29,008 bases of DNA from Clostridiales bacterium UBA6363. Its GTDB lineage: Bacteria > Bacillota > Clostridia > UBA1381. The notes below the pieces were generated by a model that worked only from the letters and a program-made list of their open reading frames with translations, was not told where the DNA came from and did not search any database. The position numbers and the translations under genes are program-made. Position 1 is the first letter of the stretch. Each line of letters starts with the position of its first letter. The stretch covers positions 344 through 29,351 of the forward strand of contig DJRJ01000129.1 of assembly GCA_002438865.1 (NCBI GenBank), written 5' to 3'. This document shows, piece by piece, positions 1-7,213 of the stretch.

Positions 1-231
1 CTTACGGAAGCCGGAATAGAAACTCTTATTGACGACCGTCCGGAGCGTGTCGGCGTTAAATTCAAGGACGCAGACCTTATCGGTATACCCGTAAGAGTGG
101 TAGTCGGTAAAAAGTGCGGCGAGAACATTGTCGAGTACAAGGAAAGACGAATGGACAGCGCAATTGACAAATCATACGAGGACGCAAAAGCGGCAGTAAT
201 TGAATTTATAAATTCACAGCTTAATAAATAA
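1..231 (+). CDS. proS: Prolyl-tRNA synthetase, C-terminal fragment (5' end outside window)
   Basis: The reading frame is open from base 1 and encodes 76 residues before TAA. The segment has the pattern of the bacterial ProRS anticodon-binding domain: an [21 protein letters not shown] stretch, then a VVVGKK strand, and a short helical end. The enzyme charges tRNA-Pro with proline in the cytoplasm. [20 protein letters not shown] is highly characteristic of class II ProRS/ThrRS/HisRS anticodon-binding domains, and the exact form fits bacterial-type ProRS. The catalytic core and editing domain lie upstream and cannot be judged. A strong terminator starts 3 nt after the stop, so this gene ends its transcription unit. 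Confidence 0.93.
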   Translation, partial: LTEAGIETLIDDRPERVGVKFKDADLIGIPVRVVVGKKCGENIVEYKERRMDSAIDKSYEDAKAAVIEFINSQLNK

Positions 232-233
232 CT

Positions 234-273
234 AACAAAACAGACAAATCTCAAACGGTTTGTCTGTTTTGTT
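234..273 (+). terminator. Intrinsic terminator of proS
   Basis: A perfect 15-bp stem (234-248 with 259-273) closes a 10-nt loop. The descending arm ends in TTTTGTT, giving a U-rich tail. It begins 3 nt after the proS stop codon. The A-rich left arm means it could also work from the opposite strand. Confidence 0.9.
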
Positions 274-386
274 ATTGCTAACCTCAAGTTTAAATCATTT
301 CAGTTTTACAGATGTGTTTTTTAGTATAGCAGACAGGCAGTTATCAATATAATAGCATATAACCGGTAAAATCGGAGGTTGAGATT

Positions 387-554
387 ATGCTGAAAAATAT
401 TAAAACGGTCAGTACGGGATACCGCAGCTGTTATACGGATAAGGCAAATAGAACCAAAGAGGTCAGACACAGTGTTGTCATTAATGACGATCGGCAGTCG
501 GAGGAAACGATTGTTGACGAACTATGCAAAGTGTTTTCGCATAAATCGGATTAG
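387..554 (+). CDS. Small hypothetical protein coupled to the serine recombinase
   Basis: This 55-codon ORF starts at ATG 387 behind a good Shine-Dalgarno (CGGAGGT, about 374-380) and ends at TAG 552-554, only 3 nt before the GTG start of the recombinase. The product is polar, with a basic N-terminal half and an acidic/hydrophobic C-terminal helix (EETIVDELCKVF). It contains no membrane segment and no motif that I recognise. The strong SD and near-contiguous stop/start suggest translational coupling, so it may be an accessory or directionality protein for the recombinase; that role is inference. It could also be a leader peptide whose translation opens the recombinase start. Confidence 0.6.
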   Translation: MLKNIKTVSTGYRSCYTDKANRTKEVRHSVVINDDRQSEETIVDELCKVFSHKSD

Positions 555-557
555 GCG

Positions 558-2093
558 GTGGTGGCAGTGGCTGTTGCTGTTTATGCAAGAAAATCAATCG
601 AACGTGAAGGCTCAATATCCTGTGAAACACAGATTGAATACTGCATGGCTATGATTAAGCCGGAGGAGCGAAACGAAAAAATACTAACCTTTGTCGATAA
701 CGGCTTTTCCGGCGGTAATGTGGAGCGTGACGGATTTCAGAAAATGATGAAAAAAATTAGGCAAGGCAAGATTTCCAAAGTCCTTGTTTACAGGCTCGAC
801 CGTATCTCGAGAAGTTTGGCGGATTTTGTGAGTATCCTTGATACGTTCAAAGAATACGGTGTGGAGTTTGTATCCACCCAGGAAGCGTTTGACACATCAA
901 GTCCGTACGGTGAGCTTATAGTTAAGATTTTGGCTGTGTTTGCTGAGTTTGAACGGCAGTCGATCATACAGCGTGTGACGCAGGCGTATGAACACAGAAG
1001 CGAAATGGGGTTTTATATGGGCGGCAGACGGCCTTACGGCTTTGAGCTTGAGCCTACCGTTATAAATAATATCAAAACAAAAAAGCTTAAGCCCGTTGCG
1101 GAGGAGGCAGAACAGGTTAAATACATATTTGAAACCTATGCGGCTGAAAACGTTACGCTCGGAAAATTGCAAAAAAATCTTGCCGATAACGATATAAAAC
1201 CGCTTTCGGGCGGAGGGTGGACAACTGCAAAGCTGTCCGCTATATTAAAAAATCCGATTTACGTTATGGCGGATAACAGCATATACGATTTTTTTCAAAG
1301 ACTTAACACGCAGATTGTAAGCTTGCCGAACGATTTTGACGGTGTTCACGGCGTTCAGATTTACGGCAAAACAAAACATCAAACGGGGAGTGCGGATTGG
1401 TCCGATATTAAAGCCGTTGTTATGACGCATAAGGGGATAATTCCGTCGGAGGTGTGGATTAAGTGTCAGAATAAACTTGCAAAAAACAAGCAGATAAGAA
1501 ACGCCGTGTCCAATAAGACAAGCTGGCTCGGCGGTAAAATCATATGCGGAATTTGCGGAAGAACCATGACCACGATTAAGGGCAGAGTAAGCGGCGGTGA
1601 GGTGCGCAGGTATTTTGTCTGCACGGGAAAAACGCATTTTAAGGACTGCAAAGGCACAAAAACCACTTTGTACGCCGAAAGCCTTGAAGATATGGTTTAT
1701 GATGAAATCGGCAAAAAGCTCGAAACGCTGAAAGGGGTAAAAACCGTTAAATCCAAAAGTCTGCCGACGGAGCTTAACGAGCTGAAAAACAAGCTGAAAA
1801 CGGCAGAGCTTGACGAACGAAAAATAGCGGACGTGCTGACAAGGACAGAGGTAAATTCGGCGTTGCTTGAAATTCTGAATAAGCAAGCCGAGAAACTTAA
1901 ATCGTATAAAGAGGAATTGCTTGCAAAAATAGCCGGAACGGAAAATACCGAACCGACTGTCAATACCTCTTCGGGACTTTTAAAAAAGTGGAAAAACGCT
2001 TCCTTTGAGGAAAAGCGGGGAGTGTGCGGAATTATTGTAAACCGTATAATCATAGATGAGGACGGCAATGCCGAAATTGTCTGGAACATATAA
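558..2093 (+). CDS. Large serine recombinase (site-specific integrase/resolvase family)
   Basis: This 511-residue protein cuts and rejoins DNA through a 5'-phosphoserine link and probably moves a mobile element. The N-terminal resolvase domain (about 1-150) has YARKS with nucleophile Ser13, and YRLDRISRS with Arg79, Asp81, Arg82 and Arg85. A recombinase domain follows (about 160-310). A zinc ribbon has Cys330 and Cys333, then Cys355 and Cys364. A charged coiled coil covers about 400-460, and the C-terminus is short. The start is GTG 558; GTG 561 and 567 are also possible, and all retain Ser13. The length is typical of phage/ICE-type large serine recombinases, at the shorter end. No cargo, capsid or conjugation genes lie nearby, so this may be a remnant or one edge of an element lost from the site. 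Confidence 0.93.
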   Translation: MVAVAVAVYARKSIEREGSISCETQIEYCMAMIKPEERNEKILTFVDNGFSGGNVERDGFQKMMKKIRQGKISKVLVYRLDRISRSLADFVSILDTFKEYGVEFVSTQEAFDTSSPYGELIVKILAVFAEFERQSIIQRVTQAYEHRSEMGFYMGGRRPYGFELEPTVINNIKTKKLKPVAEEAEQVKYIFETYAAENVTLGKLQKNLADNDIKPLSGGGWTTAKLSAILKNPIYVMADNSIYDFFQRLNTQIVSLPNDFDGVHGVQIYGKTKHQTGSADWSDIKAVVMTHKGIIPSEVWIKCQNKLAKNKQIRNAVSNKTSWLGGKIICGICGRTMTTIKGRVSGGEVRRYFVCTGKTHFKDCKGTKTTLYAESLEDMVYDEIGKKLETLKGVKTVKSKSLPTELNELKNKLKTAELDERKIADVLTRTEVNSALLEILNKQAEKLKSYKEELLAKIAGTENTEPTVNTSSGLLKKWKNASFEEKRGVCGIIVNRIIIDEDGNAEIVWNI

Positions 2094-2142
2094 AAAAGTA
2101 AGGTTTGCTAAGCACTCCGAAAAACCTAACATACCGTACCAT

Positions 2143-2165
2143 ACATCAGCCCTTACGGCTGATGT
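2143..2165. terminator. Hairpin downstream of the recombinase, possible terminator
   Basis: A perfect 9-bp stem (2143-2151 with 2157-2165) has a 5-nt loop. It lies 50 nt after the recombinase stop and is followed by an AT-rich but not purely T tract, so termination efficiency is uncertain. Confidence 0.45.
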
Positions 2166-2204
2166 GTATATTATATCATATATATTGCGGATTTGCAAGA
2201 GATT

Positions 2205-2240
2205 AAAAGGAATTTAATTTATACAAAAATAATTCCTTTT
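2205..2240. repeat. 10-bp inverted repeat upstream of the acetyltransferase promoter
   Basis: AAAAGGAATT at 2205-2214 is perfectly repeated in inverted form at 2231-2240 with a 16-nt AT-rich spacer. The right arm ends in TTTTTG five bases before the -35 box at 2246. It may be the terminator of the recombinase unit or an operator for the downstream operon; the sequence does not decide. Confidence 0.5.
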
Positions 2241-2245
2241 TGTTG

Positions 2246-2273
2246 TTGACTTATACGGCAAAGATGGTATAAT
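2246..2273 (+). promoter_or_regulatory. Sigma-A promoter of the GNAT/reductase/MFS operon
   Basis: TTGACT (2246-2251) and a perfect TATAAT (2268-2273) are separated by 16 nt. The start codon at 2309 lies 36 nt further on. An inverted repeat ends just upstream. Confidence 0.75.
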
Positions 2274-2308
2274 AAAAATAATTTCTGAAAAAGGACATTT
2301 AAAACATT

Positions 2309-2761
2309 ATGGATGATTATTTGTATATCACATTAAGGCAAAAACCGGATTTAAAGAACCGTGCCGCCGAGTGGTTTCATTGCAAATGGGATGTTCCGAC
2401 AGAGGCGTATCTTGAATGTATGGAAGCCTATCTTGATATGAAAACGGAATACGGCTGGTATCTGTGTATGGACGGCGACAAGATTATAGGCGGTCTGGGA
2501 GTGATTGAAAACGATTTTCATGACCGAAAGGATCTTACACCTAATGTCTGCGCCGTTTACACAGAAGAAGATTACCGATGTAAGGGTATAGCGGGACGCC
2601 TGCTTAATATGGTTACGGAAGATTTGAAATCCAAATCCGTAACTCCCGTTTATCTGATTACGGATCATATCGGTTTTTATGAAAGATACGGATGGGAATT
2701 TTTATGTATGGTTCAGGGAGATGACGAACCTGATATGACAAGAATGTATATTCACCGATAA
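2309..2761 (+). CDS. GNAT family N-acetyltransferase
   Basis: This 150-residue GNAT-fold enzyme should transfer an acetyl group from acetyl-CoA to an amine or similar acceptor. The acetyl-CoA-binding motif A is visible as the VCAVYTEEDYRCKGIAGRLL segment (about residues 86-105), with the expected R/Q-x-x-G-x-A/G pattern. The ITDHIGFYERYGWEF segment (about 123-137) matches the motif B 'F-Y-x-x-x-G-W' region. The substrate cannot be read from sequence. It is the first gene of a three-gene operon, 18 nt ahead of a RibD-C-like reductase and then an MFS transporter, which suggests a small modification/efflux cassette. A weak SD (AAAGGA) sits 12 nt before the ATG. Confidence 0.85.
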   Translation: MDDYLYITLRQKPDLKNRAAEWFHCKWDVPTEAYLECMEAYLDMKTEYGWYLCMDGDKIIGGLGVIENDFHDRKDLTPNVCAVYTEEDYRCKGIAGRLLNMVTEDLKSKSVTPVYLITDHIGFYERYGWEFLCMVQGDDEPDMTRMYIHR

Positions 2762-2779
2762 AATGGAGGTAGATTGAAT

Positions 2780-3457
2780 ATGAAAAAACCGTATATTATT
2801 TGTCACATGATGACCTCGGTGGACGGTCGGATTGATTGTGCGATGACATCACAGCTCCCCGGTGTGGAGGATTATTATAAAACGCTTGACGCTTTGAATG
2901 TGCCGACAACAGTCAGCGGACGGGTAACGGCGGAGCTTGAAATGGCAGAACCGGGAATATTTAAAGCGGCTGATAATACGCCTTTCGGCAAGGAGGGCTT
3001 TTCAAAAAAGGCAGATGCCGCAGGGTATGAAACGGTAGTGGATACCCACGGCAAACTGCTTTGGAATGATGCGGCTGGTATGGAAAAGCCGTATTTGATT
3101 ATTACCTGTGAGCAAGTGCCTGCGGAGTATCTGCATTATCTTGACGGGAAAAACATTTCATGGATTGCCTGCGGAAGTGAGAAAGTTAATCTTGCCCGTG
3201 CCGCTGAAATCCTTTTTGAGGAGTTTGGCGTAGAGAGAATGGGTATTGTGGGCGGTGCGGCAATCAATACTGCCTTTTTAAACGACGGACTTTTGGACGA
3301 AATAAGCATTTTGATAGGTGCTGGCATAGACGGAAGAGCGGAAATGCCGTCTGTATTTGACGGACGTGAAATGAGCTTTCCTTTGACGCATCTTAAACTT
3401 TTGGATGTTGAAAAATTCGACAGCGGTGCGGTCTGGCTGAGATACAATACCAAATAA
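2780..3457 (+). CDS. RibD C-terminal-domain (dihydrofolate reductase-like) oxidoreductase
   Basis: This 225-residue protein has the fold of the RibD reductase domain and DHFR. The N-terminal strand PYIICHMMTSVDGRI matches the family signature M-S-x-D-G-x-I/I-D. The C-terminal motif MGIVGGAAINTAFLNDGLLDE is the NADPH-binding 'GG-x-x-x-x-x-x-L-x-x-x-L-x-D-E' segment. It has no deaminase domain, so it is not full-length RibD. Such stand-alone members are NAD(P)H-dependent reductases, mostly with unknown substrates. I chose ATG 2780 because GGAGGT sits 9 nt upstream; the in-frame TTG at 2774 is too close to that SD. It is 18 nt after the acetyltransferase and likely co-transcribed with it. Confidence 0.85.
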   Translation: MKKPYIICHMMTSVDGRIDCAMTSQLPGVEDYYKTLDALNVPTTVSGRVTAELEMAEPGIFKAADNTPFGKEGFSKKADAAGYETVVDTHGKLLWNDAAGMEKPYLIITCEQVPAEYLHYLDGKNISWIACGSEKVNLARAAEILFEEFGVERMGIVGGAAINTAFLNDGLLDEISILIGAGIDGRAEMPSVFDGREMSFPLTHLKLLDVEKFDSGAVWLRYNTK

Positions 3458-3528
3458 AGCGGACAAGCTCTGCGGAGGGGTTTTGCCGACCGAGAAAAAT
3501 AGGGTTGTTCATACGGAGGAGAATTAAT

Positions 3529-4689
3529 ATGTACTTGTTTTTGCTTGTGCTTATTTATATTGCTTTTATCAGTCTCGGCTTGCCGGATTCGCTTTTAGGC
3601 TCCGGCTGGCCGGTCATGCACGCCGAACTCGGTGTGCCGGTATCTTTTATGGGTATTGTGTCTATGATTATTTCCGGCGGCACAATTGTGTCAAGCCTTT
3701 TTTCGGACAAGCTTACCAGAAAGTTGGGCACGGGGATTGTAACTGTTGCGAGCGTGTTTCTTACAGTTATCGCTCTTATCGGCTTTTCGTTTTCAAGTCG
3801 GTTTTGGATGCTGATTGCCTTTGCAATACCTTACGGACTTGGTGCGGGAGCAATTGATGCGGCACTCAATAATTATATTGCTCTTCACTACAAGGCAAAA
3901 CATATGAGCTGGTTACACTGTTTTTGGGGAGTCGGCACAATTGTAAGTCCGTTTATTATGAGTTATGCGCTGGCAAACGGAAGCTGGAACAGCGGATACC
4001 GTATTGTGGGACTTATACAGCTTGCAATCGCATTGATTTTGCTTGTTGCATTGCCTGTATGGAAGGTCAATAAAACCGAGACGGGAGAACACGGGAAAAA
4101 CGTCGGACTGATTGATGCATTAAAAATCAAAGGCGTTCCGTTTCTGCTGATTGGATTTTTCGCTTACTGCGCCGCAGAAGCTACGGCAATGCAGTGGGCA
4201 AGTACATATTTTGTTGAGGTAAAAGGAATTGAAGCCGAGCGTGCGGCAGGTTTTGCCTCGCTGTTCTATATTGGCATAACAGCCGGTAGATTTTTAAGCG
4301 GCTTCATTACCGATAAACTCGGCGACCGTAAAATGATTTTGCTCGGCACGGGAATAATTGTTTGCGGAATTACGGCATTATTCATTCCGAGCCGGTCATA
4401 TATTGCAGCATTTGCCGCCTTTCTTGTGATTGGTTTCGGGTGTGCACCGATTTACCCGTGTATTATTCACTCCACACCGAATAACTTCGGAGCAGAAAAT
4501 TCGGGAGCTGTTATCGGTATTCAAATGGCAAGCGCTTATGTCGGATCGACGTTTATTCCGCCGATTTTCGGACTTCTCGGCAATGCCGTTTCATTTTCCG
4601 TTATGCCGCTGTATTTGCTGATATTTTTTGCTTTGATGATAACAATGGTAGAAGTCACCTTCCGTGTTACGCAAAAAGAAAAATTATAA
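3529..4689 (+). CDS. Major facilitator superfamily transporter
   Basis: This 386-residue membrane protein should have about 12 transmembrane helices and lacks extra domains. Hydrophobic segments fill the sequence, with a charged central loop near residues 180-198 (KVNKTETGEHGKN). The between-helix 2/3 motif appears as SDKLTRKLGTG (the D-x-x-x-R/K-x-G-x-R/K pattern) and recurs in the second half as TDKLGDRKMI, as expected from the MFS internal repeat. The family resembles fucose-permease/sugar or drug MFS proteins. The substrate is not identifiable. SD GGAGGA at 3515-3520 fixes ATG 3529. It is third in the operon, 71 nt after the reductase, and is followed by a very strong terminator. Confidence 0.9.
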   Translation: MYLFLLVLIYIAFISLGLPDSLLGSGWPVMHAELGVPVSFMGIVSMIISGGTIVSSLFSDKLTRKLGTGIVTVASVFLTVIALIGFSFSSRFWMLIAFAIPYGLGAGAIDAALNNYIALHYKAKHMSWLHCFWGVGTIVSPFIMSYALANGSWNSGYRIVGLIQLAIALILLVALPVWKVNKTETGEHGKNVGLIDALKIKGVPFLLIGFFAYCAAEATAMQWASTYFVEVKGIEAERAAGFASLFYIGITAGRFLSGFITDKLGDRKMILLGTGIIVCGITALFIPSRSYIAAFAAFLVIGFGCAPIYPCIIHSTPNNFGAENSGAVIGIQMASAYVGSTFIPPIFGLLGNAVSFSVMPLYLLIFFALMITMVEVTFRVTQKEKL

Positions 4690-4692
4690 CCG

Positions 4693-4740
4693 AAAACGGA
4701 CTGCCGACAAACCGTCTGAGGTTTGTCGGCAGTCCGTTTT
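4693..4740. terminator. Strong bidirectional intrinsic terminator
   Basis: A perfect 21-bp stem (4693-4713 with 4720-4740) has a 6-nt loop. It starts with AAAA and ends with TTTT, so it can stop transcription from both strands. It lies between the MFS gene (+) and the DUF378 gene (-). Confidence 0.95.
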
Positions 4741-4754
4741 ATCGGTATCGTTAT

Positions 4755-4952
4755 TTACTGAGCGGTGTCTTTTTTGTTAAACAAAAGCGTTATGCACCAC
4801 AGTCCGGCAAGTCCCACAATCGTAAAGATTATGCGTGATAACACCGATGCCTGCCCGCCGAAAAGAGCGCCGACCAGATCAAATTTAAAAAGTCCTATCA
4901 AAAGCCAGTTTATTGCTCCGATAATGACAAGTATAAGAGAAACTTTATTCAA
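4755..4952 (-). CDS. DUF378 family small membrane protein (YuzA-like)
   Basis: This 65-residue protein has two hydrophobic helices and the DUF378 pattern: VSLILVIIGAINWLLIGLF, the FDLVGALFGG turn, and RIIFTIVGLAGLWCI. It is an integral membrane protein of unknown function. The start is TTG (4952) with SD GGAAAGGAAG about 7 nt upstream. An ATG six bases further upstream is in another frame and stops after four codons (MYFE). It converges on the MFS gene and shares its terminator. Confidence 0.88.
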   Translation of the reverse strand: MNKVSLILVIIGAINWLLIGLFKFDLVGALFGGQASVLSRIIFTIVGLAGLWCITLLFNKKDTAQ

Positions 4953-5094
4953 AGTACATCTTCCTTTCCGATATATTTACGGCTTGTACATTTATATTTT
5001 TGCCGCATATATAATATTTAAACATGGTAATATAAGTTATTTTTTTGATATATAATTTTATAGAAGAAAAACAGATGTGTTTTCGGAGGGGAAA

Positions 5095-5502
5095 ATGGGG
5101 AGAATAAAGAAAATGTATTTGGCTGCCGTTTGTGCCGTGATTTTTGTGACGGTTGTTTTTGTTATGTTTGCGTCGGGGGCGGATGATGCAGAAAATATAA
5201 AATTTCTCAACGAATGCGGCTGGAGTGTGGAGAGCAGATGCATAGAAAGCTCCGAAATAATCATTCCCGACCCGTTTGACAAGGTATATGAGAATTATAA
5301 CAGGCTTCAGCTGCAATCGGGTTTTGATCTGCGCCCGTACAAGGGAATGAAAGGAATGAGATATACCTACAGGGTAGTAAATTATCCGCTTGAAGTGAAT
5401 GAAGAAGTGCGTGCAAACGTTATCGTAATAGACGGCGAACCCGTCGGAGGAGATATATGCACGGTAAGTATAAACGGATTTATGCACGGACTCAGAAAAT
5501 AA
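5095..5502 (+). CDS. Membrane-anchored DUF4830 domain protein
   Basis: This 135-residue protein begins with an uncleaved-looking signal anchor (about residues 7-27: MYLAAVCAVIFVTVVFVMFA) and an extracytoplasmic domain. That domain matches my memory of DUF4830: FLNECGWSVES, EIIIPDPFDKVYENYN, RLQLQSGFDLRPYKG, a YTYRVVNYP strand, and a GDICTVSINGFMHGL ending. The function is unknown; family members are typical of Clostridia. SD CGGAGGGG just before ATG 5095 decides the start over GTG 5077 and ATG 5113. The next promoter begins 3 nt after its stop, so it is probably a single-gene unit. Confidence 0.8.
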   Translation: MGRIKKMYLAAVCAVIFVTVVFVMFASGADDAENIKFLNECGWSVESRCIESSEIIIPDPFDKVYENYNRLQLQSGFDLRPYKGMKGMRYTYRVVNYPLEVNEEVRANVIVIDGEPVGGDICTVSINGFMHGLRK

Positions 5503-5504
5503 TA

Positions 5505-5533
5505 TTGACAAACATTATTGCACCCTGTATAAT
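5505..5533 (+). promoter_or_regulatory. Consensus sigma-A promoter of the DUF975 gene
   Basis: TTGACA (5505-5510) and TATAAT (5528-5533) are both perfect consensus, with an ideal 17-nt spacer. It starts 3 nt after the preceding stop and predicts strong expression of the membrane protein at 5593. Confidence 0.92.
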
Positions 5534-5592
5534 GAAATTACAGAACATAAGTTTTGTGAAAATTTTTATTCATTAAAAAGGGGGATTTATTA

Positions 5593-6189
5593 ATGAACAG
5601 AGTGGAAATGAAAATGCTTGCAAAACAGCAAATCAGCGGAAACATCGGCATATTGTTCGTATGCGCATTGATCGTTGGGGTTATAGTTTCGGCTGCGAGC
5701 GGAATAACTTTCGGTATCGGCGGAATATTCGTTGCCGCACCTATGGAAATATCATTGTGTATGATATACCTCGGTCTGGCAAAAGGAATAAAACCGAAAG
5801 CAGGGGATGTTTTCAACGGATTTGAAGTTTTCGGCAAGTCGGTGTGGCTGACGATTATCACTGTATTCTTCGTATGGCTGTGGTCACTGCTTTTTATAAT
5901 TCCGGGTATAATAAAATCATACTCGTATGCAATGGCACCGTACATACTTGCAGAAAACAATGATATGACGGCACGTGAGGCGCTTAATGAGAGCAAGAGA
6001 ATAATGGACGGACATAAGTGGGAGTTTTTTGTACTTCAGCTGTCATTTATACTTTGGATATTGCTCGGCTCAATAACTTTCGGTCTTGCATACATTTACG
6101 TTACACCGTATATGAATATGACATCGGTGAATTTTTACAACAGCATCAAAGCACCTGCGGAAACCGTGCAGGAAGCAACAATTGCGTAA
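5593..6189 (+). CDS. DUF975 family integral membrane protein
   Basis: This 198-residue protein has about five hydrophobic helices and the DUF975 layout. The N-terminus is short and amphipathic (VEMKMLAKQQISGNIGILF), like other members' 'R-x-x-A/K-x-x-L-x-G-N-W' start. A membrane pair lies at about 20-60. An FNGFEVFGKSVWLT loop follows, then LLFIIPGIIKSYSYAMAPYILAENNDMTAREALNES, a family hallmark. The end is GLAYIYVTPYMNMTSVNFYN. The biochemical role is unknown. It is monocistronic, with a consensus promoter upstream, SD AAGGGGG about 7 nt before the ATG, and a terminator right after the stop. Confidence 0.88.
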   Translation: MNRVEMKMLAKQQISGNIGILFVCALIVGVIVSAASGITFGIGGIFVAAPMEISLCMIYLGLAKGIKPKAGDVFNGFEVFGKSVWLTIITVFFVWLWSLLFIIPGIIKSYSYAMAPYILAENNDMTAREALNESKRIMDGHKWEFFVLQLSFILWILLGSITFGLAYIYVTPYMNMTSVNFYNSIKAPAETVQEATIA

Positions 6190-6198
6190 TTTGCAAAT

Positions 6199-6236
6199 AA
6201 AAATATCTCTGAAAGCAAGCTTTCAGAGATATTTTT
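6199..6236. terminator. Bidirectional intrinsic terminator
   Basis: A perfect 17-bp stem (6199-6215 with 6220-6236) has a CAAG loop and is flanked by A and T runs. It serves the DUF975 gene (+) and the pyridoxamine kinase (-), whose stop codon abuts its right edge. Confidence 0.93.
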
Positions 6237-7075
6237 TATTTTTTCAGGCTCTGCCACAGCGTCGGCAGAGCAGGCTCAAAATTCACACCGTACCAGTGCG
6301 TTTTTGCACAGTCGAGAGTCGCTTTTATGGAATTCAGCACAAAATCCACCGCAATGCGGCAAGCCTCGTCAAGCGGCTTGCCGAGGACAAGCGCCCCTGC
6401 GGCGGCACTTGAAAACAAATCGCCCGTTCCGTGAAAGCGTCCGTTTATGTTTTCGCCCATGCAACATCCGAAAATGTCCGTTTCTCTGTCATAAAACGCC
6501 GCACCCTGTTCGCTGTCATTAAAGCTTACGCCTGTGAGAATAACCTTTTTCGCACCCGTCTTTGCAAGTTCACGCACAACGTCTTTTGCACGCTTTTCGC
6601 TGTATTTTCCGCCGTCATATTCAAATCCGAGCAGGAGTGCCGCCTCGGTCATATTGGGAGCTATGACGTCTGCCGTTTCGCACAGGGATTTCATCTCTTT
6701 GGCAAATTCGGGCGTAAATCCGGCATACATTTTTCCGTTGTCTCCCATAACGGGATCGACAAACACCGACGCATTGCCGAAATCTTTAAATAAATTTTTC
6801 ATTATCTGTATCTGCCGTATCGAGCCGAGATAGCCCGTATATATTGAGTCAAAAGTTATATTGTATTTTTTCCAGTGCTCCGTTATCGGCACTATATCCT
6901 CGGTCAGATCACGGTATGTATAATCCTTAAATCCGCCCGTGTGCGTGGAAAGCACCGCCGTGGGAATTACGCACGCCTCGATACCCATTGCCGAAAGAAC
7001 CGGCAGAGCAGCCGTAAGCGAGCATTTGCCCACGCATGATATATCCTGTACGGTTAAAATTTTCTTTAATTCCAT
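6236..7075 (-). CDS. pdxY: Pyridoxamine/pyridoxal kinase
   Basis: This 279-residue ribokinase-fold enzyme phosphorylates pyridoxal or pyridoxamine with ATP in B6 salvage. Visible features are the N-terminal VQDISCVGKCSLTAALPVL segment (the S-x-x-G-x-S/C-x-x-A region), the PTAVLSTHTGG loop typical of pyridoxal kinases, the DPVMGDNGKMY metal/ATP motif, the IAPNMTEAALL motif, and catalytic GTGD with Asp near residue 219. The length matches PdxY/PdxK (about 285). I start at ATG 7075 because AAGGTG is 6 nt upstream; GTG 7084 and ATG 7081 overlap that SD. The symbol pdxY is by family resemblance; the exact substrate preference is not readable. Confidence 0.88.
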   Translation of the reverse strand: MELKKILTVQDISCVGKCSLTAALPVLSAMGIEACVIPTAVLSTHTGGFKDYTYRDLTEDIVPITEHWKKYNITFDSIYTGYLGSIRQIQIMKNLFKDFGNASVFVDPVMGDNGKMYAGFTPEFAKEMKSLCETADVIAPNMTEAALLLGFEYDGGKYSEKRAKDVVRELAKTGAKKVILTGVSFNDSEQGAAFYDRETDIFGCCMGENINGRFHGTGDLFSSAAAGALVLGKPLDEACRIAVDFVLNSIKATLDCAKTHWYGVNFEPALPTLWQSLKK

Positions 7076-7143
7076 TTGCATCACCTTCTTATATTATAAA
7101 CAGCGCAGCAGAAAAAAACAATATCAAAAAAGTAAAAATTGTG

Positions 7144-7172
7144 TTGCAAATTATGGAAGGGTAGTGTATAAT
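7144..7172 (+). promoter_or_regulatory. Sigma-A promoter of the YcdB/SLH gene
   Basis: TTGCAA (7144-7149) and TATAAT (7167-7172) have a 17-nt spacer. The start codon at 7214 follows with SD AAAGGA. Confidence 0.75.
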
Positions 7173-7213
7173 ATGTATGAAGGGCTGATTTTAAGAAAGA
7201 AAGGAATGATATT

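Noticed and set aside
348..353. TATAAT near 348 as promoter of the recombinase unit
   Set aside because: No acceptable -35 box is found 16-18 nt upstream, so I do not list it as supported.
1245..1886. 213-codon open frame on the minus strand
   Set aside because: It lies wholly opposite the recombinase, has no SD or family motifs, and its composition is that of a complementary-strand shadow.
4945..5511. 188-codon open frame on the minus strand across the DUF4830 gene
   Set aside because: The plus-strand gene has a signal anchor, SD and recognisable domain; the minus frame has none of these.
7093..7121. Possible minus-strand promoter (TTGTTT-17-TATAAT) for the pyridoxamine kinase
   Set aside because: The predicted start would fall inside the SD, so it is unlikely to be the working promoter as placed.
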